In this document: one piece after another, positions 11,601 to 23,929 of the stretch
Position numbering within the stretch: position 1 is the first letter of the stretch
How the letters are laid out: every line of letters begins with the position of its first letter
From: Corylus avellana
Taxonomy: Eukaryota > Streptophyta > Magnoliopsida > Fagales > Betulaceae
Length of the DNA stretch: 64,000 nt
Direction: 5' to 3'
Assembly: GCF_901000735.1 (NCBI RefSeq)
Contig: NC_081542.1
Location: 12,423,180-12,487,179 of the forward strand
Made by a program: the position numbers and the translations under genes
Notes under the pieces: model-generated
What the model was told of the DNA's origin: nothing
Databases searched by the model: none
The model's input: the letters and a program-made list of their open reading frames with translations, nothing else

Positions 11601-13323
11601 TCTCTACCTTTTCTTCTTCCTTAACAGGAGCTTTAGGATCCGATATCGAATCGGTGAAGCCATTGCCTTCCCTATCTGGAGACGCCGCCATAGGAAGAGC
11701 CTGTTGAGACGCAGTCTGTTCAGAAAACTTTTGACAGTAAAAATACTAATCCATATCTAATCGGAGTGCACCAAGAAAAGGGTCCTCACCATCAGATCGA
11801 TCTCAAACTTCTCCTCTTGCTTGCTTCTTCCAGCCTCTGGAAGAGCTGGGTCTCTGAGAAAATGGAAGCCATAGAAAGAAAAAAAAATTAAATCTCAAAA
11901 AACAAAACAAAGGACAAAATCAGATAAATCGTTAATTTATTTGATGCTCACGCTTTTGTCCTCGCTGTCGAATTTTGAAGATGGTCAAAAAGAACATCCG
12001 ATTCAGCACATGGAGGAGCCAAGATGGGCTTTTCGTCTTCGATGCCCGACGGTTTTGAATCCTCCCGCTTTAGTGTTGCCTCGTGCTGTGATTCCATTGA
12101 CTCATGAGAACTTGCTCTTGGTGAACTAGTGTCCATTTTTTCCGGCTGTTGTTCGCTTTCAACTTTCTCTGCTTTTGCTGCAATTGAACTTATCTCAACC
12201 GCACCTGAAGAACCAACAAATAACTTCTTTTTTTAAAAAAAAAATTCTTTTTTCTTAATTTTGGTTCAAAAAGCTGAGTAGTAAACTCACCAACGCCAAA
12301 CGCGGGATCAGACTGTGGTGAAGAAAGCGAAGTCCTTGAGTCATGAGCGGAGCCTTTTGTGTCTTCGGGCTCGAGCTCGTTTCCATTGCTTTCTTGCGTC
12401 TTGTTGCTCTGGGACTGCTTCTTGAGCCCAAAGAGAAACTCCGCAATCTCGATCTCAATATCCTCCGAAATGCTCTTGGAGGCCTTCGATGGCCGAGTCC
12501 TCGGCGGTGGTCCTTCTCCTGATTTCTGCAACAACCACAATCCCAAAAACTCAATCCATCAATTTTCTCCGAAAAATCGAAAATAAATTAAAAATAAATA
12601 AACAAATCAAAGGAATAGCTGACCATCTTTTTCCTAACTGAGACGTTCGACGACGAAGGAGACCGGACCTCCGGGCTTGGCTTCGCCGGCTCTTCTCCGA
12701 CTCCACCATTTCCAGAAACACAGCTCTCGTGAGGTCTTTTCGCGGAAGCTGCCAAAGAGAAACACACACGAAAATGATTTTCAAAAACAAACAAATCCCC
12801 GAAAACAAAAACACTTCGCCGATTTCAATTACCCGAGCGAGCCTTTCTCGGAACCGGGACGCCGATCATCTTGTCGGCGACCTTCCACTGCCTAGAGCCT
12901 CTCGCTGGCGGGAAGTTCCGGCGGTGGTTGTCGCTGACCTGGAATTCTTCTTCTTCATCCTCTTCCTCTTCTTCTTCTTCCCCCACACTCTCTTCCGTGC
13001 TCTCCTCTCCTCCTTCCCTGTTAGGCCCTCTCCTCCTCTTGCTCCTACTCTTCAACAATTCTCGATCTCGGTCCCTCTTGCTCGCTCGGTCCCGTAACCT
13101 CACCGTCTCTTGCAACTCCACCTGCCCTTCCTCTGCAACCAAAACCACCAGCCAAAAGCTCATGTACATACTCAACAAATACTTATATTATATAAGTATG
13201 TATAAGAGTGTAGAAATACATACCAGGCGAGTCTCGGAGACTGGTGCTTCGCTGTCGCCGTCTGGGCAGCCCGTTTGTGGTCGCCATGGATGATGATCTT
13301 TTTGCTTCTCTGCTACGGTCCAT
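8640..13323 (-). CDS. TKL: TIME FOR COFFEE-family nuclear clock protein (TIC-LIKE)
   Basis: Eleven exons on the minus strand, in transcript order: 13323-13224, 13132-12833, 12748-12624, 12525-12291, 12204-11952, 11853-11790, 11715-11370, 11289-11223, 11131-11065, 10953-10564, 10433-8640. All phases agree and give 1246 residues. The start MDRSREAKRSSSMATTNG and RRRQRSTSLRDSPEEGQVEL match the TIC family N-terminus. An acidic run of Glu/Asp follows (about residues 73-85), then SSSNVSVRKKM, EKFEIDLM, PLPIAATGWPSGLPPLG and the most conserved block PPQFLLSRPRPKRCTTHHYI (about residues 520-540). The last exon is very rich in Gln, Ser and Asn, including a poly-Gln from a CTG/CAG run near 9671-9691, and ends CPNHLPELKY. 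TIC regulates circadian period and stress signalling in the nucleus. TIC and TKL are paralogues; I prefer TKL because of the neighbours FAP1 and RRF. Confidence 0.92.
9671..9691 (-). repeat. CAG/CTG triplet run coding for poly-Gln
   Basis: About seven CTG units on the + strand lie inside the last exon of the TIC-family gene, coding for a Gln tract on the minus strand. Such tracts often vary in length between alleles. Confidence 0.9.
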
Positions 13324-13650
13324 TTCGGTTTTTGCTCATAAAATTAAACACACCCACTTATCAATCTCATCCAAAATTGCGGCGAAAAAACCCTCGTCGC
13401 CGGAACTCCACCATAAATCCCGGCGAAAATGATCGGAAACTCCCAGAATACTACTTACTTGTACACAGCAAGATTATCGAAGCAAAACTCTCTCTCTCTC
13501 TCTCTCTGTGCTTTCTCTTTCTCACCTGGTTTTTTGGTGTGCTTTTTGAGTTTTTGTGCTTGACCTCATCTCCCTCTGTCTCACTATTCTTGTATGTTCA
13601 CATCATACTCTTAACCTCATCTCTCTCTGTGTGACGATTTTGATGCTATC
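13324..13650 (-). promoter_or_regulatory. 5' leader region of the TIC-family gene
   Basis: CT-rich sequence on the + strand (GA-rich in the transcript), with a TCTCTCTCTC run at about 13488-13507, directly upstream of the minus-strand ATG. This is typical of long GA-rich plant 5' UTRs. No TATA box can be chosen with confidence. Confidence 0.45.
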
Positions 13651-16170
13651 TTGGCCGTCGGATGATAACTGGATCAGACGGCTGGTGCCAGTCCGTGCCA
13701 ACATGGCAGAGATGTCGTGATCTGATGGAATATAGGCAGTGCGCCTTACTGCCCACGTTTCACATTATTTATTGATATCTTCTCAACTTTTTAATATATA
13801 TATATATATAGGGTTCTCGATCCCCGTTTTCATTCACGCGCTGTGCGCGCGTGACAGAATAACAAATCTGGACCCACGGAACTAAAAGGGCGTTACGTCC
13901 AGGTGGGTTCGAAGTCTTAGTCCACAGTGGGATCCGCCAATAAGCACTCCTGTCATTCGCTCATTGGCTGGAACAAATATAAAAGCAAAAAATATCTTCA
14001 CGTACGTGGAGAGAGTGGTCAACCAGAATAGGCACAGCCGATTGGCCATGGCGGGTTAACAAATGCATAAGATTAATCACGTGGGGCATGGGGACCGAAA
14101 TGACCTGTCCAGCCAGTCAAATTGTCAAATTGATTTATTTAATGTTGGTATCTAACAAGGGACCCACCCCCACTCCATCTCCATAGGAGCCAAATAAATT
14201 AAATAAGATTTGAATCCGACGTGGCGCGGCTTGTTACTTTGACAGAACATTCAAAAAAAAAACTCGGGGGTCATAAAGTGAGTCCGACATGGCACCGCCA
14301 ACCACCTGTCAATTGCTTCCAGAACAACAGCGAGAGCTCAGCCGTCCGCAACATTCAATCGGACGGTCTATAGTTTTTGGGCAGCAGAGTGTACTCATGA
14401 GTGCGAAATTGGTGGGCCCGCGCAGGTCGCCAAATTATCTATCCAGATGGGCTCCACGCGTGGACAAACATGCCGACCTGGTTATGCGGACACTCGCGGT
14501 CCTATTGATCAATCCGCTGCTTCTTAACTCTCTAGAAAAAGAATGTGTGTCTGAGAAAGCGAGTATCAGCGTTTGTTTTAGGAAGGGGAGTAGGGCCCGA
14601 CATGAGGGTTAAGAAGGACGGACAGACACGTGGAGGATAGGCCGCGATCCAAGGCAACAATCACGACAGGCAAGGACGCCGTGTAATCTGTATCACGGCT
14701 CTTTGCGAAGTGGGTAACTGCTGCGGTGGCCTCGGATCTCCGATTTCGGCCCACCCGCTCCACTTTCACGCATCTTTTAGAGCATCATTTGCCCAACTTG
14801 AGGTTTTTTAAGCTTCAATCAGCCAACCACATTCATCCACGTCATACGATGTGTAAATCTTTCTGGCTGGAGGAGATGAGTGAGAGATTGATGGAGTACA
14901 CACACAAAGCGCTCATTTATTTTACCTTTTTTTTTAGTATTTATTTTTTAACATTTGTGTGTGTATCTATATATATACATATATATAGAAAAAAAAAGTG
15001 AATATGGATTATTCACTTGAGAATGCTAAGTATTTTTTTTTTTTTTTTTTTTTTTGCTTTTATGGTAGAAGAAGATAAAGAATGAATTCAGTTAAATGGC
15101 ACTAAGTAATATGGTACGCTTGGTTTTCAATGCCAAAAATTTGATACTAGGTTAAAGCAAGGTTGTCAAAACTTTGAGCAATAGAGAGGTTGGATTACAA
15201 CAATTACGTGGAAAATTGACCGTATTGAGGAATGCTTAAGAGATGTATCGATACATTAGCATTGGAAAGTTGAGTATTTTTTTTTTTTAATAGGTAAAAA
15301 TCTTCTCATTCCATAAAAGATTCAGAGCATTTCATAAAAGATTTTGAGCATAAACCTCTTGCATCACAGAGCATCAAGCTCTTAAGAACATAGGTAAAAA
15401 TTTTGTGGTTACAAAGTTGTACATACATCGAAAAATCTAACAATCAAATAGTATCATTGACCTCCGATCTCATTCATGTACAAACTATATTTATGACATA
15501 AATCCGCTCCTGACGAACTAAATTTAAGACATGGGTGTGAGAGATAAGCCCTCACACTGAAAATTATTTGTCCTCAACTTGAAAGCCTAAACAACATAAG
15601 CAAACAAAAACAAAAAACAACAAACAGCAGCGATAGGCTCACACAAAAGTGCTTGAGATTCATGCGATCCACGCTCTAGCGTGTTTAAACCACAACTGTC
15701 GCGTGTCGACCAGAGGGAAAATGTTTGTTGTCTACAGGACTCGTTGGCGCTGGGAAAGAATGTGTAATGGCACGTATAGGACTCGGACCGGCAACGAAAA
15801 CGTATATCTACTTCGGAAAAAGCCAATCTAAGAACCCTTGCAGAAACCGACAAAACCAAAAGATCAGGGAGGACAGCGAACGGCGAGGTGGAGTAGGCGG
15901 CCAAAGTGGTGGGGGAGGTTGGGCGTTGCTACTGGAGTCTAAACAAAATCTAAAACAAAAATAAGGAAAAAGGTGAAGGGTGGAAGGATGGAACCCTTTT
16001 GGATCGCATTGCTGTATACTGCTCTTTCTGTTCCTTTCTTTTTTCTACTTCTATAACTTATTACTTATATATAACATATGCTATATATAACTTATTACTT
16101 ATATGTAACATATGGTTACCTATATATATATAACCATATGTTATATATAAGTTATAACTATAGATTATTG
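13651..16170. other. Intergenic; unassigned repeat-like block at 15277-15970
   Basis: No supported gene. The block from a poly-T near 15277 to about 15970 is less AT-rich and has open frames on both strands (e.g. - strand 15904-15587), but neither resembles a family I know. The leading poly-T would fit the 3' tail of a minus-strand retroelement; this is only a guess. Confidence 0.4.
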
Positions 16171-16173
16171 TAC

Positions 16174-16412
16174 CATGTCATATAATATTATGAGATATGG
16201 TTAAATTATTAATTAAATTATTTAATAGTTAGTACATAACTATATAACTAATTGAATAGTTAGTGTATAAATGTGGTTAAGTTGTTAGTATCATGACATA
16301 TAATATTATAACATATGGTTAGGTTATTAACTAACATATTTAATAGTTAGTACAAAACCATATAACTATATTGAATAGTTAGTATATAAATACGGTTAAG
16401 TTGTTTACTAAC
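16174..16412. repeat. Two-copy tandem repeat, period about 118 bp
   Basis: CATGTCATATAATATTATGA at 16174 recurs as CATGACATATAATATTATAA at 16292. The shared downstream blocks are ATTTAATAGTTAGTACA, ATATAACTA and GAATAGTTAGT. Upstream (16060-16165) is a palindromic TATA/CATATG-rich stretch centred on CATATGGTTACC and its inverse. Confidence 0.8.
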
Positions 16413-16795
16413 ATATTTAATAGTTAGTTTTATTTTTATGAATTTGTTAAACTATTTTTATGATTTGGTCAAAGAACTTCATGGACCTAAGAAAAAATTA
16501 GCAGCAACGGTAACTGTTACGATTATTTTTATGAATGTGTTAACTATTTTTTTGAAGTATAAATTTACTTTATTAGTTTCTTTTGTTTGTTTTTGTACAA
16601 TTACGAACAAACATGGTAGAAGTTGTGTTGTCGTGTAACGACTTACGTAATGTGAATATGTGATAATGTATTTTGAACTAATACCCATATTATATTTTTG
16701 GGCTTTTTGTTGGACAATGGACAATAAATTCAAGAGTAAGGTAATGCACTTTGTTCCTCATCAAGGCTTTTTAACAAAATTTGTATTATTTATTA

Positions 16796-17057
16796 GGGTT
16801 AAATACTCTTTTGTTCTTTGTGGTTTAATAACTTTATTTTTTGCTCTCTCAGTTTTGTTCTATATTGCAAATGATATTTCAATAATGGTTAAAAACGGAA
16901 ATAGTACCTCCGTCTAAACTCCATTAAAAAATTAACGAAAATCCATGCCAACACTCATAAAAAATTGTCGCGTGTCCATATACCTAATTAAAAATAAAAT
17001 AATAAAATTTTTTAAAATTAAAATAATTAAAAACATTAAAAATTAAAATTCAATTAA

Positions 17058-17088
<31 letters not shown>

Positions 17089-17742
17089 AAATGGGAGGCT
17101 TCCAACCACTCCATTTGGCAAAATGGGGGTGGTTAGGGCAAAATGGGGTGGCTAGCCACCCCCATTTTGCCTTAAGGGGTGTCTGGCCACCCCTTGGAAG
17201 GTTTGGGGGTAGCTGAACCATCGCCAACTTGAAACACCCTGCATCGGCCAATTGGAGGCTCTCTACCACCCTGGCCACAACTCCCACTTCACTTTTTTTT
17301 TTTTTTTTTTTTTTTAATCAGTTTTTTGGAGGCTGAACCATCGCAAGGGTTCACCAATCTCTGTGACGGTTTGTTTCACTTACCTGTGCTAAATAGGAGT
17401 GGCTGGAGTTTATTTGGTGTTTAAGGAGCTGAATCACAAATTTCTTTAGTGGCACAGGCTCCCACCTCATTTTGCCCAAAAGGGGTGGCTTTCTAGTTTT
17501 TTTTTAATATTTTTAATCATTTTAATTTTTTCATTTTTAATTATATATATGGATATGTGTCAATTGACTAAATTTTGTAATGATGCTGATGTGAATTTTC
17601 GTCAATTTTTGGACGGAATTTAGATGGATGTACCATTTTTTGTTTTTAACCAATATTGAGGTACCAACCGTGATACAAAACGAAACTAAAGGGACAAAAA
17701 ATAAAATTGTTAAACCAAAGGGGTCAAAAAATTATTTAACCC
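16796..17742. mobile_element. Long-TIR MULE-type non-autonomous element (copy 2)
   Basis: Starts GGGTTAAATA and ends TATTTAACCC, with inverted ends of more than 200 bp, diverged. A perfect 9-bp duplication TATTTATTA lies at 16787-16795 and 17743-17751. The interior (about 17085-17480) holds self-complementary GGGTGGC/GCCACCC-rich DNA and poly-T runs. No transposase is encoded. Confidence 0.88.
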
Positions 17743-17775
17743 TATTTATTAAACCGAGTGCATCTTTTGTGTGGT

Positions 17776-18410
17776 CATGGCACAAAACAAGGGTTTTGTG
17801 CCCACCACATAGAGTTTGACACATTAGCTCTGTAGGAAAATTTCAAGAAAAATATATGTTAGCAGAACACATGATTATTTCTTCATCAACCATTTGAACC
17901 ACCACTCGCCTCCGACAGGATCTACCCATGCCCAAACACCGCCGCCAACCGCCTACGTCTCTATCTCTCTCTCTCCGTTAGCCCCGTGGGGGTGGGGTGG
18001 TGTGCGGCAACCCCCGACCCACAGGGGTGGCCCACAAGCCACCCCTAGGGCCATGGGGTGGTCGCGCGCCACCCCAAAAGTGGCTGGGGTGGCTCGCAGG
18101 CCACCCCCAGCCAAATCTGGGTGCCCCGGCCCATGGGGGTGGCCCGTGAGCCACCCCTAGGCCATGGGGTGGCCGCGTGCTACCCCAGAAGTGGCCAAGG
18201 TGGCTCGTGGGCCACCCCCATGCGTCGGTGCTCCTCCCACTTGGGGTGGCTACCACCCTTCTAAATTTTTTATTTTATTTTTAATTGAGAGAAAATGGAT
18301 TAATCTGGTGTTTTGTTCTCATTTTTATTTTTTGTTCTAAGTTGAGGTATCAGTTTCTGAATGGTGGGTACAAAACAAGGGTTTTGTGCCATGACCGCAT
18401 TGAAGTTAAA
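17776..18410. repeat. GC-rich GGGGTGGC palindromic tract with matching inverted borders
   Basis: The middle (about 17985-18260) is dense in GGGTGGC and its complement GCCACCCC in alternating orientation, with high GC in an AT-rich setting. On both sides lies a short inverted pair: GGTCATGGCACAAAACAAGG at 17778 and the reverse complement of TTTTGTGCCATGACC ending near 18394. Each border is itself a small hairpin (ACAAAAC..GTTTTGT). This looks like a further non-autonomous element, but I found no clear target duplication. Confidence 0.5.
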
Positions 18411-21400
18411 CTCTATTAAACCTCCCTTCACATGTTTTTCAAGATTAAAGTACTTTGAGTAAACGGACTAAAGGAGTAAAAATACTTAACACCTTTTTTT
18501 AATGTATGCATGGTGTTGTTTACCGTGAAGTTTTCATTTGTAATTTGTTTTGTACTTAATCATTTATGTAAAGCTCTTTATATTTATTTTATTTGTAACG
18601 TAAGTTTTTATTTTTATTTATTTTTATATATTTTGTAGATTATTCTTGTTATAGGTAGAATATTCTTAATGAATAAAGTTTACTTTTTTGAGTTATGCTT
18701 ATTTAATTTTTGATTTTGTTCAAACTTGAAAATAAATAATAAATAAACGAGGTGAGTCAGTCGAGTACTCGACAACAGCTTAGCTAGGTTTCTTAACCGA
18801 GTTTGAGCACGAGTTTAGCTCAACTCAATTTGTATTTGATTAACTTAGAAAATTAAACGAGCTCGAGCCGGTCGAATACTTGTCTCAACTCAAATAGGTT
18901 CCTTAGCTGAGTTCAAGCGCTAGGGCCTTGACAAGCTGAGCGTAAGCACAATTTTGAAATTCGGCCAAAACTCAAGTTCAAATTTGTGGCCTACTAATCA
19001 AGTTGACTTTGGCAACTAAATACCTAGCTCATCTCGATTCGGATACAACCCTAAGTTGTACTAAGTTTTTTTCGGTTGATTGGCATGAGCATGGCTACAT
19101 TTGCCCTTTGACTATATTTTCAAAGAATACTTTTCTATTGAAGTGCACATGAGCATCACTTTCAAAATCCTTACCCAAATATATATAAAAGTTTGAATTA
19201 TAAAATTGGTACATGCACAATCAACACAAAGAAGTAAATAATTTTTAAAGTTCTACACAATTCACTATTTGTCAATGTCAATTTTATCTTTCTCGAGCTC
19301 CTGTTTCTTAATTCATTTTTGACCAATGTTTGCAATCCTAACTCAGATGGATAGGAAATACCCTAGTCTTATCTAAAGAAAAATTTATTTCAAAAAGTAA
19401 ATAACTTATGAGCCAAGGTACCTTTTATGGAGGGAGCTATGTTCACTAATTAGTTATTTAAAATTTTTAAATGATATAATATTATATATATCGTTAAATA
19501 TAATAAAATAAAATCTAAAAAATATTTTAGATGGTGCAAATATGCCCACATGCATGGAGGAGTGGAAATGGTTGTAAAAGAAAACTTCCCCATATGCTTA
19601 CAAAGACACCTTGATTTGGGTTATTCAATGGGTGTCGAACAATATATTCTGTAAATCCTTGGGACTAGAAAAGGGGTTGATGAAGGCATTATTTTAAGCC
19701 AAAAAAAGATGCAAATGAAAGCAAGCATTAGTTTAGCAAAAAGAGATTAAAGTACACATCACTCCTCTTTATATATATATATATATATATATATTAATGT
19801 TTGTACAAGTATTGTTTTTGTTTGGAGTCTAAAGTAATATATTTTTTTAATTAAAAAGTAATAAAAGCATGCACCTTTGCCTCTCCAAAACTATTACATT
19901 ACATGGGTTTGAAACCCTAGGAAGGAATCCATTTCTTTTTGCACTTGCCCAATTCAAGAAATTAATAAATTATTAATTCCCTAATTATTTATTGAATAAA
20001 AAAAACACTTAAAATCACGTACGTGCACATTAGCTAGCCTTCATAAGTAAGCCTATACGTTATCATTTGCGCGTGGGGACTACCACTTTAGTTTAGTTTT
20101 ATTAAGCATATTGTAATTTGACCTAAGCTTCCTTTTTATATACTTTTTTTTTTTTTTTAATATTTTTTTTATGTTTATGAAGAACTAAAAACAATATTAT
20201 ATATTGGTGGGTTTGAAAAGCTCATCTGGGGCACTTAAATATTGTACGAAATCAGAATTATTAATTAATTAAATCATTGGATCCCAAACATTATTTTTGT
20301 CTCATATAGATTTGTCACGTTGGCAAGCATTTGACATTCCACGTCGGAGCGGCACTCCAGAGGGCGGCTTTGAGGGGGAGGAAGGAAGGAAGGAATGTGC
20401 TAATCCTGCATGCTGATGTCACCATAATCAACACACACGACATTGTTTTTTGGTTTATTTATTTTGATTTTTTAGTTGGCCGGGATTGGAGGGGCTTATT
20501 TTATTATTATTATTATCTTATCTGCAAAGCTGAAGCTGTAATTGTATTTTATTGGGTTGTTTGTTTATTTTATTTTGATTTTGATTTTTAGTTGGCTGGG
20601 ATTGGAGGAGTTTATTTTATTAATATTATTATCTTATCTGAAGCTGTAATGGAGGACTCTAGGCTGATGTTCAAACTCAAATGCTAGGTTTCTGACTTTT
20701 TTTCTAAAATATTTGTTTCACTTTTTCTAGAAGTAACAAATTCATTTTTATATTCGAAAGGAAGACTTAAGAAATAATTACACTAGAAGAAAGATATGTC
20801 TTTTTTTGTGTCTCTTTAAAATTGATGCGGCTTTTAAAATTATCATTGAACGAAAATCTGATATTATTGTTAAGCATTACTTCGAATTTGAACGTGAGAT
20901 TGCGGAGTTCAATTAATGAACAGTTTAAAATGCGAGACTCGCCTATTTGAAATAAATAAACCCCACAACCTCTTCTCTTAAGAAAAAAAAAATTAGAAGA
21001 ATTTCAATCCGTCCAAAACCAATTAAACAAAGTGGAAGTCATTTTCAGAAAAGTTCCTCTTAAGGGTTTGCTTATGAGAACTTACATCTATGTTCTATAC
21101 AATTACGGAAAGAGAGAAAAAAAAAATAAATAAAAAGAAAGATTACATTTATTATAACTTTAGAAAAAAAAAATTACAAATTTATTAATAATTAGAGAGA
21201 GTAAATATAGTCTTAAATTTTTTTTAAAAAAATAATAATAATAAAATAATAGAATAAGACGAAACCTGACTTGCTTAGTTGTTTTGAGGGAGTGGAACCG
21301 GTCTATAACATTATATTAAAGACAACATGAGATTGTTAAATAAAAGCACGTGACAAAAGGCGAGATAGCTTTCATAAAAATTACGTGGATTCTTGGTACG

Positions 21401-21540
21401 ACGAAATGGATGGTGTGTTGTGACTCGCCCGCACCAGATGCGTGCACCAAAAAGCCGCACTGTAGTGAGCGAGGGGAAGGTTTTATATGCTTTAAATAAT
21501 ATTAACATATTCTTGCTCTCACTTTTACTTTTACTTAAAG
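18411..21540. other. Intergenic, AT-rich
   Basis: No supported gene. It contains a TA microsatellite near 19768-19793, TTATTA runs, a duplicated TTTTAGTTGGC(C/T)GGGATTGGAGG(G/A)G block at about 20471 and 20587, and a partial copy of the dispersed GATGTGGC MITE family near 20815-20870. Confidence 0.5.
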
Positions 21541-21642
21541 TAGTTTAATTGGCCGTGAACCACGTCTAACAAAATAGAGATTATTAGTTCGAATTTTTTC
21601 TCCTCCTTTCATTACGTGAATATGTCAAAAAAAAAAAAAAAG
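21541..21642 (+). mobile_element. tRNA-derived SINE copy, degraded
   Basis: It contains AATTGGCCGTGAACCACG, a B-box-like TTAGTTCGAA, then a pyrimidine stretch, ACGTGAATATGTC and a poly-A of 14. The same order of blocks occurs at 30066, 33892 and (reversed) 50206. Confidence 0.6.
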
Positions 21643-21744
21643 TCAGTTAAAATTAATATTATTAAATTTTGAATGTAACTGTAATTTTTATTATCATGTC
21701 AAAAAAATATAATTAGATTTCTCTTTATTAGGAGGTCATGTTCA

Positions 21745-22195
21745 TAACCTTTATAGTAACTTCACTTTAAACTTTTGAATTACCATGTGATTTGACAAGC
21801 CTCTATCGAACTTCAAAACCTCTTAATTTGAACTCTTGAACTTTCAATTGCAGTCAATTTACCAATTCTGTCAATTTTTGCCCTTAAAACCCCCTAAAAA
21901 GACAAAATTACCCTTCAATTTTCTCTTTATTAAAATTTTTTTTGAAAAAACAGGTCGTGGCTGAACCCTGGGTCACCTTATATATATATATATATATAAA
22001 ATTTAATTTGAAATTTTATAAAAAAGTTTGTGGTATAAATGTCATTGTCTCACTTTTAACCTTTAAAATCTGACGGAGAAGTTCAAATTAACTACAATTG
22101 AAAATTCACGGATTTAAATTAAAAGGTTTTGAAATTCGGGGACTTATCAAATCGCGTGGTAATTCAAAGATCTAAAGTGAAGTTACCCCTTATAT
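21745..22195. mobile_element. Long-TIR element, diverged
   Basis: Left TAACTTCACTTTAAACTTTT then GAATTACCATGTGATTTGA matches the reverse complement of the right end (TCAAATCGCGTGGTAATTC, AAAGTGAAGTTACCCC). The arms are at least 130 bp. A target duplication is not clear. It is related to the element at 48555-48905. Confidence 0.7.
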
Positions 22196-23929
22196 TTATG
22201 TTTTTCTAAGAATCTAATAAAAAAAAGAAAAAAAAAAAAGATATTACAATTTTTACTACAAATTTCTTATAAATTAACGTGATAATTTATCTAACATTTA
22301 TCATAAAAGAATTAAATTGGATTATTAAATTTGATTATAATTTCTAAAAGAATTATATAAGTTGCAGTACCTCGAGTAGTTTTCTTTAAAAATAAAATAA
22401 ATAAATAAAATTTCACTTTTGGATAATTGATCAAATCACCTCAGAACATCTCTAACAGTAAAAAGTATTTTATCTAGTAAAAACACTCTCTATTTTACCT
22501 ATTCCGTTGTAGGTGTCAACTACATTAGGAGGTGCCTACTTGCGTACATAAATGGTGAAAAAATTGATGTGGACGGAGAAGGCAAGGACGAGAGAGGGAG
22601 AGAGAAAGACTAAAAAATCTCAAATTACTTTGATTTTTTTTTTTTTTTCCTCTTCCTCAACAATAAAAAATACTATAAAAATATGTTGGAGTTTGTATTG
22701 AAAAGGTAGCAATTAAAATAATATATATTATTTTATTTTGTAATTTGTGTGTCCATGATCTCTCCACATAGAAGGATTCCACTCTTTTCCCTGAAAGCAT
22801 TTCGGCCTCGGCTTCTTCCCTCTCCTCTATCTTGATTTCAATGGGTTGATAAGAGTATTTGTGTGGAGAGGCTTTTATTTAGAGGATAAACAAACTAAAA
22901 AGATTACCCACCATCAAAAGTGAGGAAAAAAGCAGCTTCACTTTATTTCTCAGTTGGCCGGCCAATAACTTGTACCACAAGGAAGCAAATGTTGCCTCCC
23001 TTTGCAGTACAGATGGTGGGTCCTCAGCTGATTCTACTTAAAAGTTTTCATTGTCCTTCGTCCTTTTTTCCCTAGGAAAATCTCCAAGAAATTTCCACAT
23101 GCAAGACTCTTTTTTTGACTTTGTCAAGTTCCTCTGGCACCCAATGCCAATGAATGAATGATGCAAATGCTTTGTTTTGATCTTACTGCAGCTACAGATA
23201 GAGGGCCTTATCAGCTCATCTCTCTGCTAGTTGAGACTTGGTTCGGACGGGGCATCGCGACTGCAGCGATTGATACTTGCTTGGTTAGCAATTCAATCCA
23301 CATCTTCCCCCCTTTGTCTGATAAACCTACCTAGGGTGGGAATGTTTGTCTGCGGTCAGCCTTTAGGCTTTTACTCCTCTTGGCTACTGTTCACCTTATC
23401 ACACCACGTGATATTGTGGCTTGCGGCGAACAGGGTTTATCCTAAGCGCAGGTTGAGACAATGAACTGACCCACTCTTCCTTCCTGCATTTGTGATTGTT
23501 CCAATGCCCAAGGAAAACAGAGGTTATGCAAAAGTGCTGCCATTAATTAATTAGAAAGCCCGCCATCTGCTAGCATTGTGGTTTGGAATCGATTCTTTAT
23601 CAATGGCCCACCCTTTCTTTGAACCTTGTCGATGATCGAACTTAAAGATATAAACTGAGTGCCATTTGATGAGTAACTGAGAACAAGGGAGAGGGATATG
23701 AAAAGAATGAAGACAGATAAAAAGAAAGACATATGAGTCCCACTTAGTTGATTTTCCCTTGGAGACAAAATGTTATTTGATAATTTAATAGTGTTTTTGT
23801 GAGAAAAGTATAAAAAAAAACAAATATGCACGAGACACTTCAACATCCAAAAAGTGGCTCTATTTCTTAGGTTCACTAGCAAGGAAGCTCTCCCATTTAC
23901 TCCCATTTACATTTGTAGAGAGACAATCA
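22196..23929. other. Intergenic and 3' flank of RRF
   Basis: AT-rich to 22700, more mixed after that. No coding frame resembles a known protein. The part next to 23930 should hold the RRF 3' UTR. Confidence 0.45.

Noticed and set aside
14289..14769. Frames at 14289-14612 (+) and 14769-14578 (-)
   Set aside because: No recognisable domain, no splice context, overlapping on opposite strands.
16060..16165. CATATG palindromes as a regulatory site
   Set aside because: Part of a long AT-rich tandem tract far from any gene; low complexity explains it.
17978..18256. Trp/Pro/Gly-rich frames at 17894-18264 on both strands
   Set aside because: Product of the GGGTGGC repeat tract read in different frames, not protein genes.
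23231..23464. 77-codon frame upstream of RRF
   Set aside because: No family resemblance and no neighbouring exon that would extend it.
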